A DNA stretch of 64,000 nt from Pseudonocardia kujensis (lineage in GTDB: Bacteria; Actinomycetota; Actinomycetes; Mycobacteriales; Pseudonocardiaceae): contig NZ_JAJSOK010000025.1 in the NCBI RefSeq assembly GCF_021283305.1, positions 38,957-102,956 on the forward strand, in the 5' to 3' direction. The notes below the pieces were generated by a model. It made no database searches, was not told where the DNA came from, and saw only the letters and a list, made by a program, of their open reading frames with translations. A program made the translations under genes and the position numbers. Shown here in pieces: positions 1-7,849 of the stretch. The first letter of the stretch is position 1, and each line of letters begins with the position of its first letter.

Positions 1-948
1 GAGCAGCGCGCTGGCGGCGGTCTTGGCCTGATCGAGCGGGACGGCGCGGGTGACCGCGTCAAGGTGGGCGGGGTCGAGGTCGCGGGCGAGGCGCTCCCAC
101 GCGGCCTGCCGCAGCACGGGGTTTGTGCGCACGGAGTCGATGCCGAGGAGGGAAACGCCGCGGAGTATGAAGGGGAGCACCGTGGTCGGCAGCTGCGAGC
201 CGGCGGCGAGCCCGAAGGCTGCCGCCGCGGCGCCTTGCTGGAGGGTCGCGAGCGCGCCGGCGAGAACGGCCCCGCCGGCGGAGTCGATCACGCCGGCCCA
301 GCGTTGCGTGCCGAGCGGACGGGTCTGGGTCTGCAGTTCTGCTCGATCGATGATCTCGGCGGCTCCGAGGCCGGTGAGGCGGTCGCGGAGCTGCTCTGGC
401 CTGCCGGTCGCGGCGACGACCCTATAGCCGGAGCGGCTTGAAAGGGCGACCGCGATGCTGCCGGACCCGCCGCTGGCTCCGGTGACCAGCAGCGGCCCGT
501 CGCCGGGGGTGAGTCCGTGGCGTTCAAGGGCGAGCAGGGCCAGTGCCGCGGTGAATCCGGCGGTGCCGAGGGCGGCGGCTTGGGCCGGGGTGAATGTGTC
601 GGGAACGGGGACGAGGTCGTCGCCGTTGACACGGGCGATCCCGGCGAGCCCGCCGTGGAGATCCTCGCCGAGGCCCGCGCCGCTGAGTGTGACGACGTCG
701 CCGGGCTTCCACCGGGCGTGTCGGGTCTCGATGACCTCACCGGTGAGGTCGATGCCCGGGATCAGCGGGGTGCGACGGATGACGCCGGGGCGGCCATGGA
801 GGGCGAGGGCGTCTTTGTAGTTGATGCTGGAGTACCGCACGCGCACCGTCGTGTCGAGGTCGTCGAGGCCGTTCGTGTCGAGGGCCTCGAGCGTGGCTGT
901 GTTCGCGCCGTCTTCCTTGCGGACGATCCATCCGTGAAATGCCGTCAT
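1..948 (-). CDS. AcuI/YhdH-type zinc-free alcohol dehydrogenase (acrylyl-CoA reductase-like), C-terminus beyond window
   Basis: Reading from the ATG at 948 down to the window edge gives 316 uninterrupted codons of an MDR-family reductase. The N-terminal GroES-like half carries the SINYKDALALHG signature typical of AcuI/YhdH quinone oxidoreductases. A Rossmann segment (VTGASGGSGS) follows at about residues 150-160. No zinc-binding cysteines are seen, as expected for this NADPH-dependent subfamily, which reduces acrylyl-CoA or quinone-like enones. Family members are about 325-330 residues, so only about 10-15 residues should be missing. It is the last gene of the four-gene minus-strand operon and starts 7 bases after the tautomerase stop. 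The natural substrate is not determinable. Confidence 0.85.
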   Translation of the reverse strand, partial: MTAFHGWIVRKEDGANTATLEALDTNGLDDLDTTVRVRYSSINYKDALALHGRPGVIRRTPLIPGIDLTGEVIETRHARWKPGDVVTLSGAGLGEDLHGGLAGIARVNGDDLVPVPDTFTPAQAAALGTAGFTAALALLALERHGLTPGDGPLLVTGASGGSGSIAVALSSRSGYRVVAATGRPEQLRDRLTGLGAAEIIDRAELQTQTRPLGTQRWAGVIDSAGGAVLAGALATLQQGAAAAAFGLAAGSQLPTTVLPFILRGVSLLGIDSVRTNPVLRQAAWERLARDLDPAHLDAVTRAVPLDQAKTAASALL

Positions 949-955
949 GCGGGGC

Positions 956-1372
956 TCACTTCGTGCTCTCGTCGGGGGTGTTGGGGAGGTCTCCGGTGAG
1001 GAACTGCGCGCGGCCTCCTCCGAAGGACCAGTCCGCGTCGGTGTTCTCGGCGATGGAGATGATGATGTCGTCGCCGCCGATTCCGAGCCGCGCGTGCAGG
1101 TTCTGCGCGATGAGGGCGTACAGGCGCTGCTTGGCCGCCTCGGGGCGGGCCTTGCTGATCACCCGAATGATGGTCAGGTTCTGGCTGCGGGTGTACCCGA
1201 GACCGGTGTCGAGGGCGCGGATCTCCAAGGGCTCGTGCTGGGTGAGGATTTGGTATCGGTCCGTGTCGGGCACGGCGAGCGCTTCGACGACGGCGTCGTG
1301 GATGCCGTCGAGCAGGGTGGTCAAGTGGGTTTCGTCGTGTCCTCTGATGACGTCGACGGCGATGAGGGGCAA
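956..1372 (-). CDS. Tautomerase-family protein
   Basis: This 138-residue protein starts with Met-Pro followed by a beta strand (MPLIAVDVIRG). Tautomerase-superfamily enzymes (4-oxalocrotonate tautomerase, MIF, cis-CaaD types) use that N-terminal proline, exposed after Met removal, as the catalytic base. The length fits the double-unit (fused beta-alpha-beta) tautomerases. The start is a TTG at 1372 lying 3 bases after the nitronate monooxygenase stop, and no better start places a Pro at position 2. Tight packing implies co-transcription with the flanking oxidoreductases. It probably acts on an enol or unsaturated acid intermediate of the same catabolic route; the substrate is unknown. Confidence 0.8.
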   Translation of the reverse strand: MPLIAVDVIRGHDETHLTTLLDGIHDAVVEALAVPDTDRYQILTQHEPLEIRALDTGLGYTRSQNLTIIRVISKARPEAAKQRLYALIAQNLHARLGIGGDDIIISIAENTDADWSFGGGRAQFLTGDLPNTPDESTK

Positions 1373-1375
1373 GGT

Positions 1376-2398
1376 TCAGACTCCTTCGGCGAGGTGGCGG
1401 ATGACGTCGGCGGCGGGTCCGGTGGCGGCGTTGCGCCATCCGGTTCCGGCCCACAGGTGGAGCCGGTCGGCGTCGCCGGATTTCCCGGCGGCCTGTCGTA
1501 GCGCCCGGGTGAGGTGGTGCACGGCCGGGTAGGCGTTCAGGCCTGTCTGGTGGTGTCGGTCGATGAACCCGTTGCGCAGTGCCCGCGCGGGCCGGCCCGT
1601 GAACGCGCGGGTGAGCACGGTCTCGGTGAACGCCGGGTCGCCGAGCGCCTGCTTGTGGGTGGGCGAGGTGCCGGCCTCGTCGGTGCGCAGCAGCAGCGTT
1701 CCGACCGCGACGGCCTGCGCGCCCGCATCCAGCAGCCGACGCACCGCGTCAGGCCCGTCGACGCCGCCGGCGGCGATCACCGGCAGGTCGACCGTCTCGA
1801 GTACCTGCTGGATGAGGATGGCGGTATCGACAGGATCGAAAGTGCGGGTGGGGTCGAACGTGGCGCTGTGGCCGCCGGCATCGGACCCCTGCGCGACCAG
1901 GCCGTCCACTCCGGCCTCCCGTGCCAGCCGGGCCTCGTCCGGCGTGGTGACGCTGGCGAGCACCCGGCTTCCCGCCTTCTGCAGGGCGGCGATGTCGGCC
2001 GGGTCGGGCAGCCCGAAAGTCAGTGACACAACTGGGACCGGGTTGTCTGTGAGCAGCGCGAGCTTCTCGCCCCACCTGTCATCGTCGGCGACCGGGGAAG
2101 GGTCGAAACCCAGCCCGTACTCCTCGGTCTCCGCCTTCAGCTCCTCCGCGTAGGCAACGAACGCGGCCTCGTCCACCGGGTCCTGCGAAGGGACGAACAG
2201 GTTCACCCCGAACTCCACCCCGAACGCGCGGACCTCGTCGATCTCCGCGGCGAGGGCGTCGGGGGTCTTGTACCCGGCGGCGAGGAACGGGAAGCCACCG
2301 GCGTACGCGACGGCACGCGCCAGGGCGACCGTGGAGGGCCCGCCGGCCATGGGCGCGGCAACGATCGGCAGTCGGGAGTTCAGAAGTCGTGCGGTCAT
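1376..2398 (-). CDS. Nitronate monooxygenase-like NAD(P)H-dependent FMN oxidoreductase
   Basis: A 340-residue TIM-barrel flavoprotein of the nitronate monooxygenase / 2-nitropropane dioxygenase family. Visible signatures are the N-terminal PIVAAPMAGG, the AQGSDAGGHSA phosphate/FMN-binding loop near residues 170-180, and the IAAGGVDG and AVAVGTLLL strands that close the barrel. Known members oxidise alkyl nitronates to carbonyls and nitrite, but many homologues are quinone reductases or enoyl reductases. The ATG at 2398 is the only sensible start. It sits 31 bases downstream of the CoA-transferase stop and 3 bases upstream of the tautomerase start, in one operon divergent from a LysR regulator. 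Confidence 0.85.
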   Translation of the reverse strand: MTARLLNSRLPIVAAPMAGGPSTVALARAVAYAGGFPFLAAGYKTPDALAAEIDEVRAFGVEFGVNLFVPSQDPVDEAAFVAYAEELKAETEEYGLGFDPSPVADDDRWGEKLALLTDNPVPVVSLTFGLPDPADIAALQKAGSRVLASVTTPDEARLAREAGVDGLVAQGSDAGGHSATFDPTRTFDPVDTAILIQQVLETVDLPVIAAGGVDGPDAVRRLLDAGAQAVAVGTLLLRTDEAGTSPTHKQALGDPAFTETVLTRAFTGRPARALRNGFIDRHHQTGLNAYPAVHHLTRALRQAAGKSGDADRLHLWAGTGWRNAATGPAADVIRHLAEGV

Positions 2399-2429
2399 GC
2401 TGGTTCCATCTTCCTTGACGCGTCGTGCG

Positions 2430-3872
2430 TCACCGGGGCAGCCATTCGGGGCGGCTGCTGCCGAGGGCGGGTGTGGTGCGAGCCCAGGACGGCGACGTCT
2501 CCGACATGCGGATCACGGGGCCGAGGCTCTTGAGGTCGCCGTAGATGGTGCCGTCGTCGTAGGAGGCGTAGCGCTCGAACTCCGCCGGCGTGAGGGCTCC
2601 GGGAGCGTCCGCGAACCCTGCGAGGAGCCCTTGGCGCTGCAGCAGCATCGCCGCGCCCGCCAGTGAGACCTCCACGCGGTAGCTGCCGCCCTCGACGGCG
2701 CGGCGGCGCAGCGCCACCATCGCGCCGAAGCTCGCCATGAAGCCGGTGAGGAAGTCGCACAGGTACACCGGCGTCAGCTGGGGTCGTCCGGCTCCCGTCG
2801 TCTCGCCCTGAGTCTGCGCGATGCCGGTCACGGCCTGCGCGACCTGGTCCCATCCGGCGCGGTCGCCGAAAGGACCGTCGGAACCGAAGCAGTTGACCGT
2901 GACATAGATCAGCCCGGGGCGCGCCGCCGCGAGCTCGTCGGACCCGAACCCGTGCGCGGCCAGGCGGTGCGGACGGTACCCCTCGACGAACACGTCGCAC
3001 TCTCGCACCAGGCCGTGCAAGATCCCTGCCTGCTCCGGGTCCTTGATGTCGAGGAAGGTGCTGCGCTTGCCGTGGCTGGTGTCCCGCACGAACGGCGTGA
3101 CCTGGGGAAGGTGAGGAGCAGTGACCATGAGCACGTCCGCGCCGTGCTCGGCGAGGCTCAGCGAGGCGGTCGGCCCCGCGAGGATGCGGGTCAGGTCGAG
3201 CACGCGGATGCCTGACAGCGGTTGAGCGCCCTCGGGAAGCGGCTCCGGCTCGCCATCGCCGATCTTCGTGATGCGCACGACAGGCTGCGCGGCCAGGTGC
3301 GCCCCGTGAGGATGCGCGAGCCATTCGTCGCGGGTACGCACGATGCCGCCCGCGGCCTGCGCCTCTGCGATCGCGTCCTCGAGGTCCTGCGCATCCCATC
3401 GGCGAACGGCTGTGGCGACCGACTCGGGCGTGGCCTCGGCGTCCAGGACGTCGAGCACGCGCCGCTCGAGGTGGGGCAGGTTGAAGTGCGGTACGAACCA
3501 CCGGTCGTCCTTGGTGCGCCACGGCTGGGTCAGCGCCACCATGTGCTCAACATCGGGCGAGACCGGGATCGGGCGGTACTGGCCGTCACCCCCGCGGGCT
3601 AGGGTCATGTCCTCGCCCCCGAGAGCGGTCGCAGCGGCTGCGCGCACGTCGATGCTGATTCTCTGTCGACGCCCGGTCCGGAGCTCCCACAGATCGTTCA
3701 CCGCGACCGCCCGCGCCGCCAGGGCGTCGGCCAGCGTGTGACCGATCCGGAACGGGGAGGCGAACAGCGGGTCGTCTCCCGTGCGCGTGATCTCGTCGTC
3801 CGCGACCGGGCCTCGCCCGCGGACGTCGACGAGTTCGTCGAGAGCGCTGCGAGCTGTTGTAGGTGTGCTCAT
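2430..3872 (-). CDS. CaiB/BaiF family CoA-transferase (class III), extended form
   Basis: The C-terminal half (from about residue 215) is a recognisable class III CoA-transferase: GIRVLDLTRILAGP opens the Rossmann fold, followed by ECDVFVEGYRPH, and VYLCDFLTGF holds the expected catalytic Asp. The roughly 200-residue N-terminal half is a second, degenerate domain ending in DEWLAHPHG, giving 480 residues rather than the usual 400. Such enzymes move CoA between acyl-CoA and a free acid without ATP. The ATG at 3872 was chosen because GAGGAG lies about 10 bases upstream; an upstream in-frame ATG at 3959 would run across the divergent promoter. It is the first gene of the four-gene operon. Confidence 0.85.
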   Translation of the reverse strand: MSTPTTARSALDELVDVRGRGPVADDEITRTGDDPLFASPFRIGHTLADALAARAVAVNDLWELRTGRRQRISIDVRAAAATALGGEDMTLARGGDGQYRPIPVSPDVEHMVALTQPWRTKDDRWFVPHFNLPHLERRVLDVLDAEATPESVATAVRRWDAQDLEDAIAEAQAAGGIVRTRDEWLAHPHGAHLAAQPVVRITKIGDGEPEPLPEGAQPLSGIRVLDLTRILAGPTASLSLAEHGADVLMVTAPHLPQVTPFVRDTSHGKRSTFLDIKDPEQAGILHGLVRECDVFVEGYRPHRLAAHGFGSDELAAARPGLIYVTVNCFGSDGPFGDRAGWDQVAQAVTGIAQTQGETTGAGRPQLTPVYLCDFLTGFMASFGAMVALRRRAVEGGSYRVEVSLAGAAMLLQRQGLLAGFADAPGALTPAEFERYASYDDGTIYGDLKSLGPVIRMSETSPSWARTTPALGSSRPEWLPR

Positions 3873-3974
3873 CAGGTGCAACTCCTCTACTGCTCTTCTT
3901 CGGGCGTCTTCGACGTTATGCAGGTGGACATCGGGAGAGAATTGCCGGTCCTCCAGCATCTATGCTCAGAAGTT
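3873..3974. promoter_or_regulatory. Divergent promoter region between CoA-transferase operon and lysR gene
   Basis: This 102-base gap separates divergently transcribed starts, the classic arrangement in which a LysR protein controls both itself and the facing operon. LysR-binding T-N11-A motifs cannot be assigned with confidence by eye; the AT-richer stretch near 3955-3975 is the best candidate. Confidence 0.5.
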
Positions 3975-4841
3975 ATGGATGTGGAGCTGCGTCATCTGCG
4001 CGCGTTCGCCGCCGTCGCGGAGAACCTGTCGTTCACGGCCGCCAGCCGGCACCTGCTGGTCACGCAGCCGGCGCTCACCCGCACGATCCAACAGCTCGAG
4101 CAGGCGCTGGAGGTCAAGCTGCTAGAGCGGTCCTCCCGCTCGGTGCTGCTCACCGACGCCGGGCGAGCCTTCCTCACACGGGCGCAGGGCGTTCTCCGCG
4201 ACCTCGACCTGGCCATGGCGGAGGCCCGAGGAGAGCGCGATCTCAGGATCGGGTTCTCCTGGGTGCTGCCGGACCCCTGGACCGGCGACGTCATCGCGGC
4301 GTTCGAGGAGACCACCGGTGCCGCCGCCCGCCTCATGCGCCGTGACGACCTCGCGACCGCCCTCGAACGCGGCGACATCGACGTCGCCCTCGCTCGGCAC
4401 GACCTCCCGGTGACCGGCGCGACCTGCCTGACCCTGTTCGAAGAGCCCCGAGTCGCGGCCGTCAGCAGCCGCTCGCCCCTCGCCGGCCACGACCGATTCG
4501 CCTGGAACGAGCTCAGCGAGCACACCGTCGTCATCAACACCAGCAGCGGTAGCACCCGCCCCGACCTGTGGGACGCCGCCCACCGCCCCGATATGTTCAT
4601 CGAATGCGACAACTACGACGAATGGATAGCCCTCATCGCCGCCGGCCGGGGCGTCGGCGCGACGGCCCTCTCCGCAGCCTCGGCGAATGCCCACACCGGT
4701 GTCGCGTTCATCCCCCTCGCCGATGCGCCGCCCGCAGCCCTGCGCCTGGCCTGGCTTCCCGGCCGGGCCGGCGCGCTGATCAGGCGCTTCGTCGAAGCGG
4801 CGACCGGGCAAGGCCGTCCCCGCGACGGAGGCCGCCGCTAG
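3975..4841 (+). CDS. LysR-family transcriptional regulator
   Basis: A 288-residue protein with a textbook LysR N-terminus: MDVELRHLRAFAAVAE, then the winged-helix recognition segment (FTAASRHLLVTQPALTRTIQQLE) at about residues 20-42. A periplasmic-binding-protein-like effector domain follows from about residue 90. An in-frame start exists upstream at 3738, but it would overlap the opposing gene, and LysR proteins begin just before the helix seen here, so the ATG at 3975 is preferred. It faces the CoA-transferase/nitronate monooxygenase operon and most likely activates it in response to a pathway intermediate. Confidence 0.9.
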   Translation: MDVELRHLRAFAAVAENLSFTAASRHLLVTQPALTRTIQQLEQALEVKLLERSSRSVLLTDAGRAFLTRAQGVLRDLDLAMAEARGERDLRIGFSWVLPDPWTGDVIAAFEETTGAAARLMRRDDLATALERGDIDVALARHDLPVTGATCLTLFEEPRVAAVSSRSPLAGHDRFAWNELSEHTVVINTSSGSTRPDLWDAAHRPDMFIECDNYDEWIALIAAGRGVGATALSAASANAHTGVAFIPLADAPPAALRLAWLPGRAGALIRRFVEAATGQGRPRDGGRR

Positions 4842-4941
4842 AGGATTACCTCGCTCCTCCGACCGCTGGTTCGCACTAGTCACCGGATCGAGGGCGAGTA
4901 CGTGTCCCTGAACACGCTCCGTTAAGTCGACTCAGCAACTC

Positions 4942-4962
4942 CACTTATCTAGTGTCGCTATC
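4942..4962 (+). promoter_or_regulatory. Candidate promoter of the NsrR gene (leaderless)
   Basis: A TATCTA hexamer at 4946-4951 ends 11 bases before the GTG start codon, so transcription would begin at or within a few bases of the GTG. No Shine-Dalgarno sequence is present, consistent with a leaderless mRNA. The hexamer lies inside CACT-N5-AGTG (4942-4954), a short inverted repeat that could serve autoregulation. The -35 element is not clear. Confidence 0.4.
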
Positions 4963-5409
4963 GTGCGACTGACCGCGGCCACCGATCTGGCGCTGCGCAT
5001 CCTGATGCGGATGGCGGTGCTCGACCAGGGCGAGTGCCCGCCCACCCGTGAGATCGCCGCGGCCGTGGGGGCGCCCTACAGCCACGCGGCCAAGATCGTG
5101 ACCCGCCTGCAGCACCTCGGGGTGCTCGAGGCCCGGCGCGGTCGCGGCGGAGGCCTGGCGCTGACCTCGGCGGGCCGGTACGGCTCGGTCGGCCGCCTCG
5201 TGCGCGCCCTCGAGGGCGAGGGCGACGTCGTCGGCTGCGACGACGACCCGGCCTGCCCGCTGCGCTCCGGCTGCCGGCTGCGCACGGCGCTGCGGGAGGC
5301 CCGAGAGGCCTTCTACGCCGCGCTCGACCCCTACTCGATCGACGACCTCGTCGACGCCCCGACCGGTCCGCTGCTGCTCGGCCTCGCCCCGCCGGCGCCG
5401 ACCGGCTGA
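4963..5409 (+). CDS. nsrR: NsrR, Rrf2-family iron-sulfur nitric oxide sensor and repressor
   Basis: A 148-residue Rrf2 winged-helix protein. It has the three cluster-ligand cysteines in the actinobacterial NsrR spacing Cys-X5-Cys-X5-Cys (C92, C98, C104) and the Asp8 that supplies the fourth [4Fe-4S] ligand in Streptomyces NsrR. The recognition helix region is YSHAAKIVTRLQHLG (about residues 39-53). In this family the cluster reacts with NO, releasing DNA and derepressing flavohaemoglobin. The next gene is exactly that target, 72 bases downstream, with a palindrome between them. The GTG start preserves Asp8 numbering. Confidence 0.93.
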   Translation: MRLTAATDLALRILMRMAVLDQGECPPTREIAAAVGAPYSHAAKIVTRLQHLGVLEARRGRGGGLALTSAGRYGSVGRLVRALEGEGDVVGCDDDPACPLRSGCRLRTALREAREAFYAALDPYSIDDLVDAPTGPLLLGLAPPAPTG

Positions 5410-5450
5410 ACACCCACCACGTGCGCGCGGAGCCACCGCACGGAGAACAC

Positions 5451-5462
5451 GAATCCGGATTC
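5451..5462. promoter_or_regulatory. Candidate NsrR operator upstream of flavohaemoglobin
   Basis: GAATCCGGATTC is a perfect 12-bp palindrome, flanked by AACAC on the left, located 19 bases before the hmp start codon and just upstream of its ribosome-binding site. NsrR sites in actinobacteria are short inverted repeats in this position. Assignment to NsrR is an inference from the gene pair. Confidence 0.6.
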
Positions 5463-5481
5463 TGATTTGGAGCCGCTCCCG

Positions 5482-6669
5482 ATGCTGTCCGAGAAGTCCG
5501 CCATCACCGTCCGGGCGACCCTGCCCGCGGTCGCCGGCGCGGTCGACGAGATCACCACCGTCTTCTACCGCCGGCTGTTCGCCGCCCACCCCGAACTGCT
5601 GCGCGACCTGTTCAACCGCGGCAACCAGGCCAACGGCACCCAGGCGCGAGCGCTCGCCGGGTCCATCGCGGTGTTCTCCACCGCGCTGTTGGACCGACCC
5701 GATGAGCGGCCCGACACGATGCTGACCCGCATCGCGCACAAGCACGCGTCGCTCGGCATCACCCGGGACCAGTACGCGATCGTCCACACCCACCTGTTCG
5801 CCGCCATCGTCGAGGTGCTGGGCGAGGCGGCCACCGAGGAGGTCGCCGCGGCCTGGGACGAGGTGTACTGGCTGATGGCCAACGCCCTGGTCGCGATCGA
5901 GTCGCGGCTGTACTCGGAGGCCGGTGTCGACGCGGGGGACACCTGGCGCGAGCACCGCGTCGTCGGGCTGCTGCGCGAGACCGACGACGTCACCACCTTC
6001 ATCCTGCGGCCCACCGACGGCGAACCAGTCGCCGTGTCGCGGCCCGGGCAGTACGTCTCGGTGCAGGTCGCGCTGCCCGACGGTGCCCACCAGATCCGCC
6101 AGTACAGCGTGTCCACCCAGCGTCCGGACACCCTGCGCTTCAGCCTCAAGCGGGTCACCGGGACCCCGAACGGGGAGGTCTCCGTCCACCTGCACGACCG
6201 GGTGCGGCTCGGTGACATGCTGCGCGTCAGCCGGCCCTTCGGCGACGTCATCCTCGACGAGGGCGATCGGCCCGTGCTCCTGGCCTCGGCCGGCATCGGT
6301 GCCACGCCGATGATCGACATGCTGGGCCACCTCGCGGCCGTCGACTCGCCGCGCCGGGTGCTCGCCGTCCACGCCGACCGCACCCCGCACAGCCACCCGC
6401 TCCGGGCCGACCTCGAGCAGCTCGTCGCGAAGCTGCCCGACGCGCAGGCGGCGGTCTGGTACGAGCGCCCCGAGCAGCCCTGGCCGACCGAGCGCACCGG
6501 GCTGGTCGACCTGGCCGGTCTCGACGTCCCCGCCGACACCGTGGCCTACCTGTGCGGACCGGTCGGGTTCATGCGCTCCGTGCGTGCCCAGCTGCTCGAG
6601 CGCGGCGTGCCCGCCGCGGACATCCACTACGAGGTCTTCGGCCCCGACCTCGGACTCGACGAGGGCTGA
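5482..6669 (+). CDS. hmp: Flavohaemoglobin (nitric oxide dioxygenase)
   Basis: A 395-residue cytoplasmic enzyme that converts NO to nitrate using O2, haem, FAD and NAD(P)H. The globin domain (residues 1-140) shows the B10 Tyr in VFYRRLF, the E7 Gln in the NGTQARALAG helix and the proximal His in IAHKHASLGI. The ferredoxin-reductase-like half has the FAD motif RQYSVS and the nucleotide-binding GIGATPM. The C-terminus YEVFGPD is typical of the family. The ATG at 5482 has GGAG 9 bases upstream; a TTG at 5467 is a less likely start. It is paired with nsrR and probably repressed by it. Confidence 0.95.
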   Translation: MLSEKSAITVRATLPAVAGAVDEITTVFYRRLFAAHPELLRDLFNRGNQANGTQARALAGSIAVFSTALLDRPDERPDTMLTRIAHKHASLGITRDQYAIVHTHLFAAIVEVLGEAATEEVAAAWDEVYWLMANALVAIESRLYSEAGVDAGDTWREHRVVGLLRETDDVTTFILRPTDGEPVAVSRPGQYVSVQVALPDGAHQIRQYSVSTQRPDTLRFSLKRVTGTPNGEVSVHLHDRVRLGDMLRVSRPFGDVILDEGDRPVLLASAGIGATPMIDMLGHLAAVDSPRRVLAVHADRTPHSHPLRADLEQLVAKLPDAQAAVWYERPEQPWPTERTGLVDLAGLDVPADTVAYLCGPVGFMRSVRAQLLERGVPAADIHYEVFGPDLGLDEG

Positions 6670-6695
6670 CCGATCGGCCGATTGTCTCCTTAGGT

Positions 6696-6730
6696 GGCCG
6701 GGTACCGCGGCTCCCAAGCGGTACCCGGCC
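6696..6730 (+). terminator. Hairpin terminator after hmp
   Basis: A perfect 13-bp inverted repeat (GGCCGGGTACCGC at 6696-6708, GCGGTACCCGGCC at 6718-6730) with a 9-base loop lies 27 bases after the hmp stop. There is no T-tract, which is common for actinobacterial terminators. Confidence 0.7.
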
Positions 6731-7040
6731 GGAGTGCAGCTACGGCCCTATCTCGGACGAGCCGCCGCAGTCTCGTTCCGGACCCCTGCGGGAGCGACGA
6801 CGTGACAGCACGAAGCCGGAAGCGTGTGCGACGGGCCTGCGGCATGCAGATCGTCGCCCTCCACGGCGCCCCGCCAAGCCTCCCGAACCGGGCTTCCCAT
6901 TCCGGCGCCAGGAACACCCGAGGATGCGAGCACGCGTCGTTCACCCGGAGCGATCAGCACCAAAACGAGCGGCTCGACGCTGTGGCGGCGGCGTGCCCGG
7001 GCCAGCGCATCCGCATCCACTCCGAGAACCCCGAGCTGAC

Positions 7041-7190
7041 CTGACCTACGCCGAGCTGGTGGCCTCGTCAACGTGAACGGCTGCCGGCCAGGCCGACGGT
7101 GCCGGACCAGGAGACACGATTGGCCTGCTCGCCCTCAACGGGCGGGAATTCCTGCAGGCCGTCTTCGCCGCGTCCCGGCTCGGTGCGGCG
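7041..7190 (+). pseudogene. Acyl-CoA ligase (FadD-like) N-terminal remnant
   Basis: Two pieces of an AMP-dependent acyl-CoA synthetase N-terminus can be read in different frames. LTYAELV is encoded at 7041-7061, and a piece reading DTIGLLALNGREFLQAV followed by FAASRLGAA at 7113-7190. In intact ligases these segments are joined by about 20 residues in one frame. No adenylation core follows. A further ligase-like string (LRDLVEYGHRTATIV) appears just downstream of the tandem repeat. This is decayed DNA, not a functional gene. Confidence 0.6.
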
Positions 7191-7251
7191 GCCTGCCGGT
7201 GGCGCGGCCTGCCGGTGCCGCTGCCTGCGGGTGCCGCTGCCTGCCGGGCTG
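7188..7251 (+). repeat. Four imperfect 16-bp tandem repeats
   Basis: Units at 7188, 7204, 7220 and 7236 read GCGGCCTGCCGGTGGC, GCGGCCTGCCGGTGCC, GCTGCCTGCGGGTGCC and GCTGCCTGCCGGGCTG. They begin exactly where the acyl-CoA ligase remnant loses homology, suggesting slippage or a rearrangement junction. Confidence 0.75.
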
Positions 7252-7849
7252 CGGGACCTCGTGGAGTACGGCCACCGGACGGCGACGATCGTCGCCGCGT
7301 CCGGGATCCGCTGGTAAAAGGCAGCTTGACAACGCCTCCTACCGACACTTCAATATTGCGAGAGTTATCGATCCATCGTTGGGTTGCTCGCGCGATGGAC
7401 GAGCTGGGCGGCAGATCACGACGGGGTGGGTCATGCGTTGCTTCGCTGGAAGACGGCGGCTTGAAGTTCCTTCGTCAGTCCGACCTGCCACTGCGCTCGT
7501 CCTTCGGCCCGGCGGTGCCCTCGTCGTCCCGCTGGTGTGAAGGGGTCCCGGCTCTCGCAAGCCGCGGAAGTCGATCACTGGCATCCGCTCGAAGGCTCAA
7601 GGCCTTCGCTCCGTCGGTTTCGTCACTAGCGGCAGAGGGCCACGGCCGGCGTTCTGAAGTAGTGCACTACCAGCAAATCTCAGCTCTCGGGTCACGGTCG
7701 ACAACTCGCTCGATCGGCTGGCCTTTCCTACCTCTCGGCCCAGAGAGGTTGTCTATTGCCCGACGCTTTAGCGTCCCGACCCGGCAGTCCTGGCGGCCGC
7801 AACGACGACCAGGATCGTGATCGCGAGCCTATGTGAAAGGAATGCGAAC
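7252..7849 (+). other. Non-coding stretch upstream of the crotonase operon
   Basis: About 600 bases with no convincing gene; open frames here lack family signatures and have irregular codon use. A TTGACA hexamer at 7326-7331 is followed by AT-rich sequence (AATATT at 7352) at poor spacing, so a promoter is possible but not secure. The ribosome-binding site GAAAGGA at 7835-7841 belongs to the next gene. Confidence 0.4.

Noticed and set aside
4945..6717. A long open frame of about 590 codons antisense to nsrR and hmp
   Set aside because: It mirrors the codon pattern of the two well-supported genes on the other strand, has no family signature, and is explained by high GC at third positions.
7215..7820. 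A 201-codon frame upstream of the crotonase gene
   Set aside because: Ser/Arg-rich, no motifs, irregular third-position composition and no ribosome-binding site; treated as non-coding.
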